From Streptomyces violaceusniger Tu 4113 (GTDB taxonomy: Bacteria > Actinomycetota > Actinomycetes > Streptomycetales > Streptomycetaceae), in the NCBI RefSeq assembly GCF_000147815.2, contig NC_015957.1, positions 5,828,001 to 5,892,000 on the forward strand: a DNA stretch of 64,000 nt, read 5' to 3'. The notes under the pieces are model-generated. The model did not search any database. It saw only the letters and a program-made list of their open reading frames with translations, and had not been told where the DNA came from. Position 1 is the first letter of the stretch. Each line of letters starts with the position of its first letter. Shown one piece after another: positions 43,397 to 51,860 of the stretch. The position numbers were made by a program, and so were the translations under genes.

Positions 43397-44845
43397 TCAG
43401 AGGGCCGTCATGACGTGCTTGACGCGGGTGTAGTCCTCGAAGCCGTAGGCGGAGAGGTCCTTGCCGTAGCCGGACTTCTTGTAGCCGCCGTGCGGCATCT
43501 CGGCGGCGAGGATCATATGGGTGTTGATCCATACGCAGCCGAAGTCCAGGGCCTTGGACATCCGCATCGCGCGGGCGTGGTCCTTGGTCCACACCGACGA
43601 GGCGAGGGCGTACTCCACGCCGTTGGCGTACGCGACGGCCTGGGCCTCGTCGCGGAACGGCTGGACGGTGATGACCGGGCCGAAGACCTCGTTCTGGATG
43701 ATCTCGTCGTCCTGCCTGAGCCCGGAGACCACGGTGGGCGCGTAGAAGAAGCCCTTGTCGCCGACCCGGTGGCCGCCCGTCTCAACGGTGGCGTGTGCGG
43801 GGAGCCGCTCGATGAAGCCGGAGACCTGGGCGAGTTGGCCCGCGTTGTTCAACGGCCCGTACAGCACCTCCTCGTCGTCGATGCCACCGCCCGTCCTGGT
43901 CGCGGCGGCGGCCTTGGCCAGCGCGCTCACGAAGGCGTCATGGACCGACTCGTGGACCAGGACCCGGGTGGCCGCGGTGCAGTCCTGTCCGGCGTTGAAG
44001 AATCCGGCGAGGGAGATGCCCTCCACGGCCTCCGCGATATCGGCGTCCTCGAAGACCACCGCCGGGGCCTTGCCGCCCAGTTCGAGATGGACCCGCTTGA
44101 TGTCCTTCGAGGCCGACGCGGCGACCTGCATGCCCGCGCGCACCGAGCCGGTGATGGCCGCCATCGCCGGGGTGGGGTGCTCGACCATCAGCCGGCCGGT
44201 CTCGCGGTCGCCGCACACCACGTTGAAGATGCCGGCCGGAAGGCCCATCTCCTTGAGGATGTCGCCGATGATGCCCGCGAGCAGCACGGTGGAGGCGGGG
44301 GTGGTGTCCGACGGCTTGAGAACGACGGTGTTGCCCGCGGCGAGGGCCGGGGCGAACTTCCACACGCCCATCATCAGCGGGTAGTTCCACGGCGCGACCT
44401 GCGCGCACACCCCGATCGGCTCGCGCCGGATGATCGAGGTCAGGCCCTCCATGTACTCACCGGCCGAGCGGCCCTCCAGCAGCCGTGCGGCACCGGCGAA
44501 GAACCGGATCTGGTCGACGATCGGGGCGATCTCCTCGGTGAGGGTGAGGGCGCGCGGCTTACCGGTGTTGCGGCACTCCGCGTCCGCGATCTCCTCCGCC
44601 CGGGCCTCGACCGCGTCCGCGATCCTCAGCAGCAGCCTCTGCCGGGTGGACGGGGTGGCGTCGCGCCAGACGGGGAAGGCCGCCGCGGCGGCGGCCATCG
44701 CGGCGTCCACGTCGGCGGCGCCCGACCGGGGCGAGGACGCGTACACCTCGCCCGTGACGGGGTCGGTGACCTCCAGGCGGCGGCCGTCGGCCGCGTCGGT
44801 GTACGCGCCGTCGATGTGGTTGGGCAGGACGAGAAGCTCGCTCAT
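43397..44845 (-). CDS. Gamma-aminobutyraldehyde-type dehydrogenase
   Basis: A 482-residue NAD(P)-dependent aldehyde dehydrogenase. The catalytic residues are Glu in VHLELGGKAPAVVF and Cys289 in FNAGQDCTAATR; the cofactor region contains QVAPWNYPLMMGVWKFAPAL and the C-terminus YKKSGYGKDLSAYGFEDYTR. Overall pattern and length match PatD-like gamma-aminobutyraldehyde (or 4-guanidinobutyraldehyde) dehydrogenases. Its ATG overlaps the NTF2-like gene stop by 4 nt. In this operon with an agmatinase-family enzyme it would oxidise the aminoaldehyde to GABA or to guanidinobutyrate. Last gene of the operon. Confidence 0.85.
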   Translation of the reverse strand: MSELLVLPNHIDGAYTDAADGRRLEVTDPVTGEVYASSPRSGAADVDAAMAAAAAAFPVWRDATPSTRQRLLLRIADAVEARAEEIADAECRNTGKPRALTLTEEIAPIVDQIRFFAGAARLLEGRSAGEYMEGLTSIIRREPIGVCAQVAPWNYPLMMGVWKFAPALAAGNTVVLKPSDTTPASTVLLAGIIGDILKEMGLPAGIFNVVCGDRETGRLMVEHPTPAMAAITGSVRAGMQVAASASKDIKRVHLELGGKAPAVVFEDADIAEAVEGISLAGFFNAGQDCTAATRVLVHESVHDAFVSALAKAAAATRTGGGIDDEEVLYGPLNNAGQLAQVSGFIERLPAHATVETGGHRVGDKGFFYAPTVVSGLRQDDEIIQNEVFGPVITVQPFRDEAQAVAYANGVEYALASSVWTKDHARAMRMSKALDFGCVWINTHMILAAEMPHGGYKKSGYGKDLSAYGFEDYTRVKHVMTAL

Positions 44846-45249
44846 CGTTCCGTCTCCATGATCGTGCCGGGTGCTGCGGAGAGATGTTCGTGTACGGCCA
44901 GCCAGTGGCCGTGGGTCTGACGGCGGAAGACGATGGTCTCGCGCTCGTGGGTGGTCTCCTCACCGGCCGTGGTGCTCACCGTGGTCTTCACCAGATGGGT
45001 GAACACCGCTGTGTCGCCGAGGAGTTGGACCAGCCGGTCGGTGGAGGCGCAGGTCAGGACGCGGAAGCCGTCCTCCGCGACCCAGCGGCCCCACAGCGCC
45101 CGGTACTCCGCGGTGGAGTTGAGCCGTTCGGAGGTGGTGTGGAAGACGAACGTGGCATCGGGCGCGAACGCCGCGAAGTAGTCGTCGAGGCGGCCTTCGC
45201 CGAACGCCGCCACCACGGCGTCGGCGGCCTGCAGAACCTCGTCGTTCAT
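44842..45249 (-). CDS. NTF2-like (SnoaL/DUF4440-type) small protein
   Basis: A 135-residue cone-shaped NTF2-fold protein: DEVLQAADAVVAAFGEGRLD, FAPDATFVFHTTSERLNS, then beta strands ending TIVFRRQTHGHWLAVHEHLSA. Members of this group act as small hydrolase/isomerase-like enzymes or ligand-binding partners and often sit in amine or amide catabolism operons. Start ATG at 45249; it is translationally coupled to the dehydrogenase. Exact role unknown. Confidence 0.75.
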   Translation of the reverse strand: MNDEVLQAADAVVAAFGEGRLDDYFAAFAPDATFVFHTTSERLNSTAEYRALWGRWVAEDGFRVLTCASTDRLVQLLGDTAVFTHLVKTTVSTTAGEETTHERETIVFRRQTHGHWLAVHEHLSAAPGTIMETER

Positions 45250-45275
45250 GGGGTGGTGCTCCTTGCGTGGGTGGT

Positions 45276-45935
45276 TCAGCCGACGCGGGCCACGGCCCGC
45301 ACGGGGGCGCCGTCGGCCGCGGGGAGCCGCAGCGGCAGCAGGGAGACCTCGATGGGTTCTCCCGCCGTCTGCGCGTCGAGCAGGGGGTCGAGACCGGTGA
45401 GGTTCTCGGCGATGACGGCGTGGGCGCCGCACAGGATCCGGTGGGCGGGAAAGTCGTCGGCGGGGGTGGGGTCGACGCTCAGCGCGTCGATGCCGACGGT
45501 GCGGATCCCGGCGGCCACCAGGAGTTCGGCGGCCTCCCGGGTCAGATACGGATGGGCGAGGTAGTCGTCGCCGCCCCAGTGCCGCGACCAGCCGGTGGCC
45601 ACGAGCACGATGTCTCCGGCCCGCGGGCGGCCCTCGGACAGGCACCCCTCGAACAGGGACGGTCCGAGCGGAGTCCGGGGCTCCGCGCCACGGGCGTCCA
45701 CCACCACGGCCCGGCCCCAGAAGCGCTCCAGCGGCAGCTCATCCAGGGTGGGCAGCGTGTCGTCGATGTGGAACGGCGCGTCGACATGGGTGCCGGACTG
45801 CGACCCCATGTCCAGGTGCAGCACGTTCACCCCGTCGGCGGCGGCGCTCAGCGCCGGGGCGATGGCCACCCGCGGATCGCCGGGGTAGACCGGCATTCCC
45901 GTGGCTACGGGTACGGACAGGTCGATCAGGCGCAC
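45276..45935 (-). CDS. Cyclase/kynurenine-formamidase-family metal hydrolase
   Basis: A 219-residue member of the cyclase family (PF04199), metal-dependent amidases that include KynB and isatin hydrolase. The metal/catalytic motif SQSGTHVDAPFHI has Gln in place of the first His of HxGTHxDxPxH; the rest is intact. Other landmarks are the VPVATGMPVYPGDP N-terminus and SLDPxxAxDFPAHRILCGAHAVIAENL-like C-terminal part. The GTG start lies 7 nt after the permease stop. In this operon it probably opens a cyclic amide or hydrolyses an amide linked to the imported substrate. Confidence 0.8.
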   Translation of the reverse strand: MRLIDLSVPVATGMPVYPGDPRVAIAPALSAAADGVNVLHLDMGSQSGTHVDAPFHIDDTLPTLDELPLERFWGRAVVVDARGAEPRTPLGPSLFEGCLSEGRPRAGDIVLVATGWSRHWGGDDYLAHPYLTREAAELLVAAGIRTVGIDALSVDPTPADDFPAHRILCGAHAVIAENLTGLDPLLDAQTAGEPIEVSLLPLRLPAADGAPVRAVARVG

Positions 45936-45942
45936 GGTGGCC

Positions 45943-47484
45943 TCATGCCCCTTCCGTCACCGCGGTCACGGGCGCGCCGGTCTCCGTGGTGATCGGCGGC
46001 ACGGGCGCGTCCGAGGCGCGGACCAGCCGCGGCCCCTCGGGCCCGTACACCTCGCGCGGCTCAGGGAAGATCCACAGCAGTGTCAGGTAGAGGAGCGCGG
46101 CGGTGGCGAGACCGACCGGCAGCGAGATGTCCGCGCCGTCGGCCAGATCGCCGAGCGGGCCGACGTACTGCCCGGGGACGTTGACGAACATCAGGGCGAG
46201 CACCGCCGCGGTCAGCCATGCGCCCATGCCACGCCAGTTCCAGCCGTGGTGGAACCAGTAACGGCCGCCGCGCTGGCGCCGGTTGAACACCTGGAGCGAA
46301 TCGGGGTCGTACCAGCCGCGCCGGGTCACATAGCCGAGCACCATGATGATCATCCATGGGGCGGTGCAGGTGATGATCAGGGTGGCGAAGGTGGAGATGG
46401 ACTGGGACAGATTGGCGGCGAACCGGCCGAGGAAGATGAACCCGATCGAGAGCACCCCGACGAACAGCGTAGCCTGCACCCGGCTGAAGCGGGTGAACAC
46501 GCTGGAGAAGTCCAGGCCGGTGCCGTAGAGCGAGGTGGTGCCGGTGGACAGGCCGCCGATGAGCGCGAGCAGGCACACCGGAAGGAAGTACCAGCCGGGC
46601 GAGATGGCCAGCAGTCCGCCGACGTAGTTCGGCGCGTCCGCGTCCATGTACGGTGCGGCCTTCTTGGCGATGATCGAGGCGGTGGCCAGGCCGAAGAAGA
46701 ACGGCAGGATGGTGGCGATCTGCGAGGCGAACGCCGCCGTGACGACCTTCCGGCGGGGGGTGTCGGCGGGGATGTAGCGCGCCCAGTCGCCGAGGAAGGC
46801 CCCGAAGGACACCGGGTTGGACAGCACGATCAGCGCCGAGCCGATGAACGCGGGCCAGAATCCGGCCGTGGACACCGAGGCGAACGAGCCCTGGTAGCCG
46901 GGGTCGAAGTCCCCCACGAAGGCGAAGAATCCGAGGACGAACAGCGTCGAGGCCGCCACCACCGCGATCTTGTTGACGAAGAGCATGAACCGGAAGCCGT
47001 ATACGCACACCGTCAGCACCAGCAGCCCGAAGATGCCGTACGCGAGGGCGAACACGCCGTCGTTCTGCTCCACGCCCATCAGCCGGTGGGCGCCGCCGAC
47101 CAGGGCGTCTCCGGAGGACCACACCGAGATGGAGAAGAACGCGATGGCGGTGAGCAGCGACAGGAAGGAGCCGACGATCCGTCCGTGCACCCCCAGGTGT
47201 GCCGAGGAGGAGACCGCGTTGTTGGTGCCGTTGCGCGGGCCGAACACCGCGAGCGGGGCGAGGATCAGGGAGCCGCCCACCACGCCGAGCACGGTCGCCG
47301 CCAGGCCCTGCCAGAAGGAGAGCCCGAAGAGGATCGGAAAGGCGCCGAGCACACAGGTGGCGAAGGTGTTGGCGCCACCGAACGCGACGCGGAACAGGTC
47401 GAAGGGGGTCGCGCTGCGGTCCGCGTCGGGGATGCGCTCGACCCCGTAGCTCTCGACCTCGGTCAGTGCCGGGGAATCACTCAT
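45943..47484 (-). CDS. NCS1-family purine-cytosine/allantoin-type permease
   Basis: A 513-residue transporter with about 12 membrane helices. The N-terminus has [27 protein letters not shown], an NCS1 signature, and the core has [18 protein letters not shown] and [22 protein letters not shown], the conserved substrate-binding region. NCS1 permeases import nucleobases, hydantoins or related N-rich compounds with Na+ or H+. It overlaps the agmatinase gene by 8 nt, so the substrate is probably the compound degraded by this operon, perhaps a guanidine, ureide or polyamine derivative. Confidence 0.86.
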   Translation of the reverse strand: MSDSPALTEVESYGVERIPDADRSATPFDLFRVAFGGANTFATCVLGAFPILFGLSFWQGLAATVLGVVGGSLILAPLAVFGPRNGTNNAVSSSAHLGVHGRIVGSFLSLLTAIAFFSISVWSSGDALVGGAHRLMGVEQNDGVFALAYGIFGLLVLTVCVYGFRFMLFVNKIAVVAASTLFVLGFFAFVGDFDPGYQGSFASVSTAGFWPAFIGSALIVLSNPVSFGAFLGDWARYIPADTPRRKVVTAAFASQIATILPFFFGLATASIIAKKAAPYMDADAPNYVGGLLAISPGWYFLPVCLLALIGGLSTGTTSLYGTGLDFSSVFTRFSRVQATLFVGVLSIGFIFLGRFAANLSQSISTFATLIITCTAPWMIIMVLGYVTRRGWYDPDSLQVFNRRQRGGRYWFHHGWNWRGMGAWLTAAVLALMFVNVPGQYVGPLGDLADGADISLPVGLATAALLYLTLLWIFPEPREVYGPEGPRLVRASDAPVPPITTETGAPVTAVTEGA

Positions 47485-48439
47485 CCGTGGTCTCCCGCTT
47501 CCCCTGGAGTGCGAGCAGGCTGATCAGGTCGTAGGCGACGTGGGAGGCCGCGACCGAGGTGATCTCGGCGTGGTCGTAGGCGGGCGCCACCTCCACCACA
47601 TCGGCGCCCACCAGTCGGCAGCCGGCCAGTCCGCGCAGGATCTCCAGGAGTTCGCGCGAGGTCAGGCCGCCCGCCTCCGGGGTGCCGGTGCCGGGGGCGT
47701 GGGCCGGGTCCAGGCAGTCGATGTCGATGGAGATGTACAGCGGCCGGTCACCGATGCGCTGGCGCAGTTGGTCGGCCACCTCGTCGGCGCCGCGCCGGTA
47801 GACATCGGCGGAGGTGACGATGCCGAAGCCCAGCTTCTCGTCCTCGGTGAGGTCCTGCTTGCCGTACAGCGGGCCGCGGGTGCCGACGTGCGAGAGGGCG
47901 GAGGTGTCGACGACGCCCTCCTCCACGGCCCGGCGGAACGGGGTGCCGTGGGTGTGCTCGGCGCCGAAGTAGGTGTCCCAGGTGTCCAGGTGCGCGTCGA
48001 AGTGGAGCACCGCGACCGGGCCGTGCCGCTGTGCGGCGGCGCGCAGCAGCGGGAGCGCGATGGTGTGGTCGCCGCCGATGGTGACCAGGCGGGTGCCGTC
48101 GGCCTGCAGGCCGTTCGCGGCGTCCTGGATGGTCTCGATGGCCTCGCCGATGTCGAAGGGGTTGACGGCGATGTCACCGGCGTCGGCCACCTGCTGGGTG
48201 GCGAACGGCGACACATCGAGGCCCGGGTGGTAGGGGCGCAGCAGCCGGCTGGCCTCGCGCACCGCGGCGGGCCCGAAGCGGGCACCGGGGCGGTAGGAGA
48301 CACCGCCGTCGAACGGGACACCCACCACGGCCACGTCGGCGCCGGACACCTCGTCGAGGCGGGGCAGCCTGGCGAAGGTGGCCGGGCCTGCGAAGCGCGG
48401 GACCCGGGAGGAGTCGACGGGTCCTCGGGGTTCGGTCAT
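47477..48439 (-). CDS. speB: Agmatinase/guanidinobutyrase-family ureohydrolase
   Basis: A 320-residue binuclear-manganese ureohydrolase. Metal ligands are visible in [27 protein letters not shown] and [19 protein letters not shown]. The family agmatinase N-terminus [18 protein letters not shown] is present. It hydrolyses a guanidino group to urea and an amine; agmatine, 4-guanidinobutyrate or a related compound are possible. The MTEPRG start at 48439 is chosen over upstream alternatives because the upstream residues are low-similarity. It is the first gene of the operon, divergent from the PucR regulator gene across 111 nt. Confidence 0.85.
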   Translation of the reverse strand: MTEPRGPVDSSRVPRFAGPATFARLPRLDEVSGADVAVVGVPFDGGVSYRPGARFGPAAVREASRLLRPYHPGLDVSPFATQQVADAGDIAVNPFDIGEAIETIQDAANGLQADGTRLVTIGGDHTIALPLLRAAAQRHGPVAVLHFDAHLDTWDTYFGAEHTHGTPFRRAVEEGVVDTSALSHVGTRGPLYGKQDLTEDEKLGFGIVTSADVYRRGADEVADQLRQRIGDRPLYISIDIDCLDPAHAPGTGTPEAGGLTSRELLEILRGLAGCRLVGADVVEVAPAYDHAEITSVAASHVAYDLISLLALQGKRETTDE

Positions 48440-48550
48440 GGTTCTCGCAGTCCCTTCTTCACGTGCGCCGGTGGGGTCCGGTCGGGCGAGTCTGCACAGC
48501 GGAGGAACCGCGCGACAATCGTTGCTGAGACAAAGAGTTAGGCTCAATTT

Positions 48551-50011
48551 GTGGTGAACAACAAAGAGCAGGGTGTGACGGTCGACGATCTGCTGTCGTA
48601 TCCGGCCCTCCAGCTACGTCTGATCGCGGGTGGCGCCGGGCTGCACCGCTCGGTGTCCTGGGCGCATGTGAGCGAGTTGGACGACCCCACGCCGTGGCTG
48701 CTCGGCTCCGAAATGATCATGACGACGGGGATAGCGATGCCCCGCTCGGCGGCCGGACAGCGCGGCTATCTGGAGCGCCTCGACGACGCCGGGGTGGCCG
48801 CCCTGGCCGTCTCCGCCCAGTTGCGGATGCCCCCGCTGCGCCGGGCGTTCTTCGACGCCGCCGAGGAGCGGGGCATGCCGGTCCTGGAGATCCCGCTGGC
48901 CGTGCCGTTCATGGCGGTGGCGCAGGAAGTGGCCGCCGCCGTCCAGGAGGACGCCCGCCACCGGCTGGGCGCCCAGCTGCAGGTGTTCGGCGCGCTGCGC
49001 TGGCTGACCTCGGAGAATCTGGACACCGCGACGCTCTTCAGCCGGCTGGAGAAGCTGTCCGGTTACGACATCTACCTGTGCACACCCCAGGGCCGGCCGC
49101 TGCTGCCCGGTGTGCCCGCGCCCGACACCTCGGTGATTCCCGGCTCGGCGGACGCCCCGCCGACCATCCCCGGCGGCTTTGCCCTCCCGGTCCCCTCCCC
49201 CGGTGGCCCGGCGGGTTTCCTCATCGCCTTCGAACGGGAGGGCGCCCGCCCGGCGGGGCTCGCCGTGGTGCAGCACATCGCCACGGTGGCCGCCCTCCAG
49301 GTGGCCATGGTCCGCACCGAACGGGAGACGCTGCGCCGCGAGGGCGCGGAGATCCTCGCCGAGCTGCTGCAGGGCGCGCTCGAACCCGCGGTGGCGCGGC
49401 GCCATCTGCTGCGCCACTCCATCGAGGGCGAGACCGTGCTGGCGGTGGTCCGGGGCGTCACCGAGGACGCCGTGCTGCGGGCGTTGGAGGATCAGCCGTG
49501 TCTGCTGCTCAAGCGCGGCGAGGACCGCTATCTGCTCGGCTCACCGGGCCTGGGTGACGCGGTCGAGTCGCTGTCCGGCGTGGCCGCCGGGATGAGCCGC
49601 CCGTTCAGCCCGGGCACGCCGCTGCGGATCGCCCAGCGCGAGGCGCTGTGGGCGGCCTCCCACGCCGTCGCGTCCGGCCGGGCCCTCGTACGGTACGGCG
49701 ACGATGTCACCGGCCGCTGGCTGCCCGACGACCCGGCAGCCCTCACCGACCTGGTCGAGCATGTGCTGGGCGAGGCGCAGCGCTACGACGCGGGGCATGG
49801 TTCACGGCTGCTGCCATCGGTGCGCACCTGGATGGAGCGCGACCGCCGTACGGACGAGGCGGCCGCGGCGCTCCATGTGCACCCCAATACCCTCGCCTAC
49901 CGGCTGCGCCGCTTCAGCGAGCTGACCGGCCGCGATCTGTCCAGCACCGGCGCGTTCGCCGAGGTCTGGCTGGCGATCCGGGCCGCGGGACAGCTCGGCC
50001 TGCTCGACTGA
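48551..50011 (+). CDS. PucR-family transcriptional regulator
   Basis: A 486-residue PucR regulator. The N-terminal PucR domain has [21 protein letters not shown] and [12 protein letters not shown]; a GGDEF-like middle region covers about 270-400; and the C-terminal HTH has [22 protein letters not shown] followed by the [12 protein letters not shown] tail. PucR proteins activate or repress amine, purine and GABA catabolism. It is divergent from the agmatinase operon, which it very likely controls. Two GTG codons (48551, 48554) are possible starts; there is no clear ribosome site, so the mRNA may be leaderless. Confidence 0.87.
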   Translation: MVNNKEQGVTVDDLLSYPALQLRLIAGGAGLHRSVSWAHVSELDDPTPWLLGSEMIMTTGIAMPRSAAGQRGYLERLDDAGVAALAVSAQLRMPPLRRAFFDAAEERGMPVLEIPLAVPFMAVAQEVAAAVQEDARHRLGAQLQVFGALRWLTSENLDTATLFSRLEKLSGYDIYLCTPQGRPLLPGVPAPDTSVIPGSADAPPTIPGGFALPVPSPGGPAGFLIAFEREGARPAGLAVVQHIATVAALQVAMVRTERETLRREGAEILAELLQGALEPAVARRHLLRHSIEGETVLAVVRGVTEDAVLRALEDQPCLLLKRGEDRYLLGSPGLGDAVESLSGVAAGMSRPFSPGTPLRIAQREALWAASHAVASGRALVRYGDDVTGRWLPDDPAALTDLVEHVLGEAQRYDAGHGSRLLPSVRTWMERDRRTDEAAAALHVHPNTLAYRLRRFSELTGRDLSSTGAFAEVWLAIRAAGQLGLLD

Positions 50012-50014
50012 GCA

Positions 50015-50035
50015 CCCCCATCCGCTCAGTGGGGG
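50015..50035. terminator. Weak hairpin after the PucR gene
   Basis: CCCCCA (50015-50020) and TGGGGG (50030-50035) form a short stem just after the PucR stop, with a second related GGGGGC at 50066-50071 near the opposing methyltransferase stop. A modest terminator for convergent genes. Confidence 0.35.
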
Positions 50036-50061
50036 CTGAGCACCCCGGCCCTGCCGCCCGC

Positions 50062-50868
50062 TCAGTGGGGGCGCCGGCCCCAGCAGGTGATGAGCGGGGC
50101 GGTGGTGACGTCCATCGCCTCGCCGCGCAGATGGTCCAGATGGCGCTCGATCTCCTCCTCGGTGGCCAGCTCGCCCGCCACCAGCCGCCCGCGTAGCTGG
50201 CGCACGGTGGCCGCCTCCAGCTCCCGGCATGCCGGGGAGGTCAGCGGGAAGCAGCCCTCGGCGCGGACGTCGTGCAGCCCGGCGCCGCGCAGCAGGGCGG
50301 GCAGGGTGCGGCCGAAGGCTAGGTCCACACCGCGCTCGGCGAGCAGCGCGCGGAATCCGCGGCGGATCCGGTTGGCCAGCTCCTCGGCCGGGCCACGCTC
50401 ATCGGGACAGGCCAGGGGCTGGAGCGCCGGGTCGGCGTCCTCCACCACCAGCCATCCGCCCGGCCGCACCGCCTCGGCCATCCGTCGCAGCGCCTCGGCC
50501 CGGTCGGGCAGATGCACCAGCACCAGCCGGGCGTGGACGAGGTCGAAGCCGCCGCCCGGTGGCTCATCGCGGGCCACGTCATGGCGCCGCACCTCGATCG
50601 GAGCGGCGGCCGGGCCGGACAGCTCCGTCAGCCAGGAGGTGTCGATGTCGGTCACCAGCACCTGTCCGGTGGGCCCGGCCCGCTCCGCGAGGGCGGTGGG
50701 CACCGAGGGGCCGCCCGCTCCCACTTCCCAGCAGCGCCAACCGGCGGCCGGGCCGAGGTGGTCGAGGTGGTCGAGGGTCCACGGGTCGAAGAGCTCGGCC
50801 AGCGCGTCGAAGCGCCGCCCGGCCTCGCGTTGCCGGTTGTCCAGCAGATAGCCGGTCTCGGATGTCAT
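50062..50868 (-). CDS. Class I SAM-dependent methyltransferase
   Basis: A 268-residue methyltransferase. The SAM motif is AGWRCWEVGAGGPSVPTALA, followed by VLVTDIDTSWLTELSG, HDVARDEPPGGGFDLVHARL and AVRPGGWLVVEDADPAL. The ATG at 50866-50868 has GGAGGA nine bases upstream. It retains a 4-nt ATGA overlap with the stop of a PucR tail fragment, so it was once coupled to that gene. Apparent longer in-frame reading upstream runs into a TnpB relic and is not one gene. Acceptor unknown. Confidence 0.83.
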   Translation of the reverse strand: MTSETGYLLDNRQREAGRRFDALAELFDPWTLDHLDHLGPAAGWRCWEVGAGGPSVPTALAERAGPTGQVLVTDIDTSWLTELSGPAAAPIEVRRHDVARDEPPGGGFDLVHARLVLVHLPDRAEALRRMAEAVRPGGWLVVEDADPALQPLACPDERGPAEELANRIRRGFRALLAERGVDLAFGRTLPALLRGAGLHDVRAEGCFPLTSPACRELEAATVRQLRGRLVAGELATEEEIERHLDHLRGEAMDVTTAPLITCWGRRPH

Positions 50869-50993
50869 GCGTCCCATCCTCCCGCGCCGGCCGCCGTCAG
50901 CGTATCCAGGGCGGTGACGGCGACATGGAGCTGGGTGCGCTGCACACCGGACTCCAGGTCGCGGCCGAGGAGCCGTTCGATGGTGTGCAGCAG
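50865..50993 (-). pseudogene. C-terminal tail of a PucR-like regulator
   Basis: A 42-codon fragment reads LLHTIERLLGRDLESGVQRT then QLHVAVTALDTLTAAGAGGWDA and stops at 50865-50867. The pattern matches the very end of PucR-type HTH domains. It is preceded directly by TnpB-like sequence in another frame, so the rest of the regulator was lost when the transposase-related DNA arrived or decayed. Confidence 0.5.
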
Positions 50994-50995
50994 GG

Positions 50996-51660
50996 GCCTT
51001 GCCGATGTTGCGGATCTTGAGGTCTTCGTACGCGATGAAGTCGTGCTCACGGAACAGGCTGAGGGCGGTCTTGTGCGCGTGGCCGAGGCTCTGGCGCCGG
51101 ATCTTGCCGTGCAGCTCGGCGACCTTCTCCACGGCACGCTGGTGGTTGGCCGTCCGATCGTGAGCCTTGCGGCGCGGGTACCGTGACAGCGCCCGTTGAG
51201 CGGCTTCGAGCTTCTCGGCGGCCTTCCGCCCGTAGCGCGGCCTGGCGACGAAGGAGCCGCCCGAGTCGGCGAGGAAGTTGGCGATCCCCAGATCGATGCC
51301 GACCACCGAGCCGGTCGGCGCAAGCCGCTCGGGCTGGGCCCGCTCGGCGGTCAGCACGACGAACCACTTACCGCCCTCGCGCTTGACAGACACGGTCTTG
51401 ACGTTGCCGACAACTGCCCGGTGCTGGTGCACCTTGACGTGCCCGACGCACTGAAATCGGACGCGGGTAACGGGGGCGTGCGGGGTGGAGTCCCAGCGGC
51501 AGCCGTCGCCGTCCCTGGGAAATTCCACCGTGTCGAACCAGTTGACCCCGCGAAAGCGCGGGTAGCGGGACGTGACCCGCCGGAAGAACGCCGCGAACGC
51601 TTCGTCGAGACGACGCAGCGTCGCCTACTGCGAGGAGAAGGACCAGCGCCCCTGACGCTC
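50996..51660 (-). pseudogene. Decayed IS200/IS605-type TnpB
   Basis: The minus strand encodes a TnpB (OrfB) fragment: TLRRLDEAFAAFFRRVTSRY, RFRGVNWFDTVEFP, WFVVLTAERAQPE and the RuvC motif VVGIDLGIANFLADSGGSF with the first catalytic Asp, then a helix RRKAHDRTANHQRAVEKVAE and the second acidic motif FIAYEDLKIRNI. An in-frame TAG stop interrupts it near 51625-51627, the N-terminal third is missing, and the zinc-ribbon and third RuvC Asp are absent where it joins the PucR tail. It cannot be active. No flanking tnpA or transposon ends were seen. Confidence 0.82.
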
Positions 51661-51779
51661 CGGGTCGCATGCCCGCCGACAAGGCCCTCGGCTATGTGGT
51701 GGACGACCCGGCCCGGCCACGGTAGGAGGCCCGCTGTGGCGGGGCTCCTGACCGCGGCCGGGTGGCCGGTGCCGGATGG

Positions 51780-51807
51780 CCGGTGCCGGGCGGATACCCG
51801 GCACCGG
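51780..51807 (-). terminator. Terminator after the CocE/NonD hydrolase gene
   Basis: CCGGTGCCGGG (51780-51790) and CCCGGCACCGG (51797-51807) form an 11-bp perfect stem with a 6-nt loop, 54 nt past the hydrolase stop. Confidence 0.65.
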
Positions 51808-51860
51808 GCGGAGAGGTGCACCGGCGGCTGGCGCGCCCCCCGCGCGCGCCAGTCACCGGC

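Noticed and set aside
50062..51528. A single long minus-strand frame joining TnpB and methyltransferase
   Set aside because: The middle part is arginine/proline-rich noise at the point where a PucR tail lies in another frame. Two unrelated sequences happen to share an open frame.
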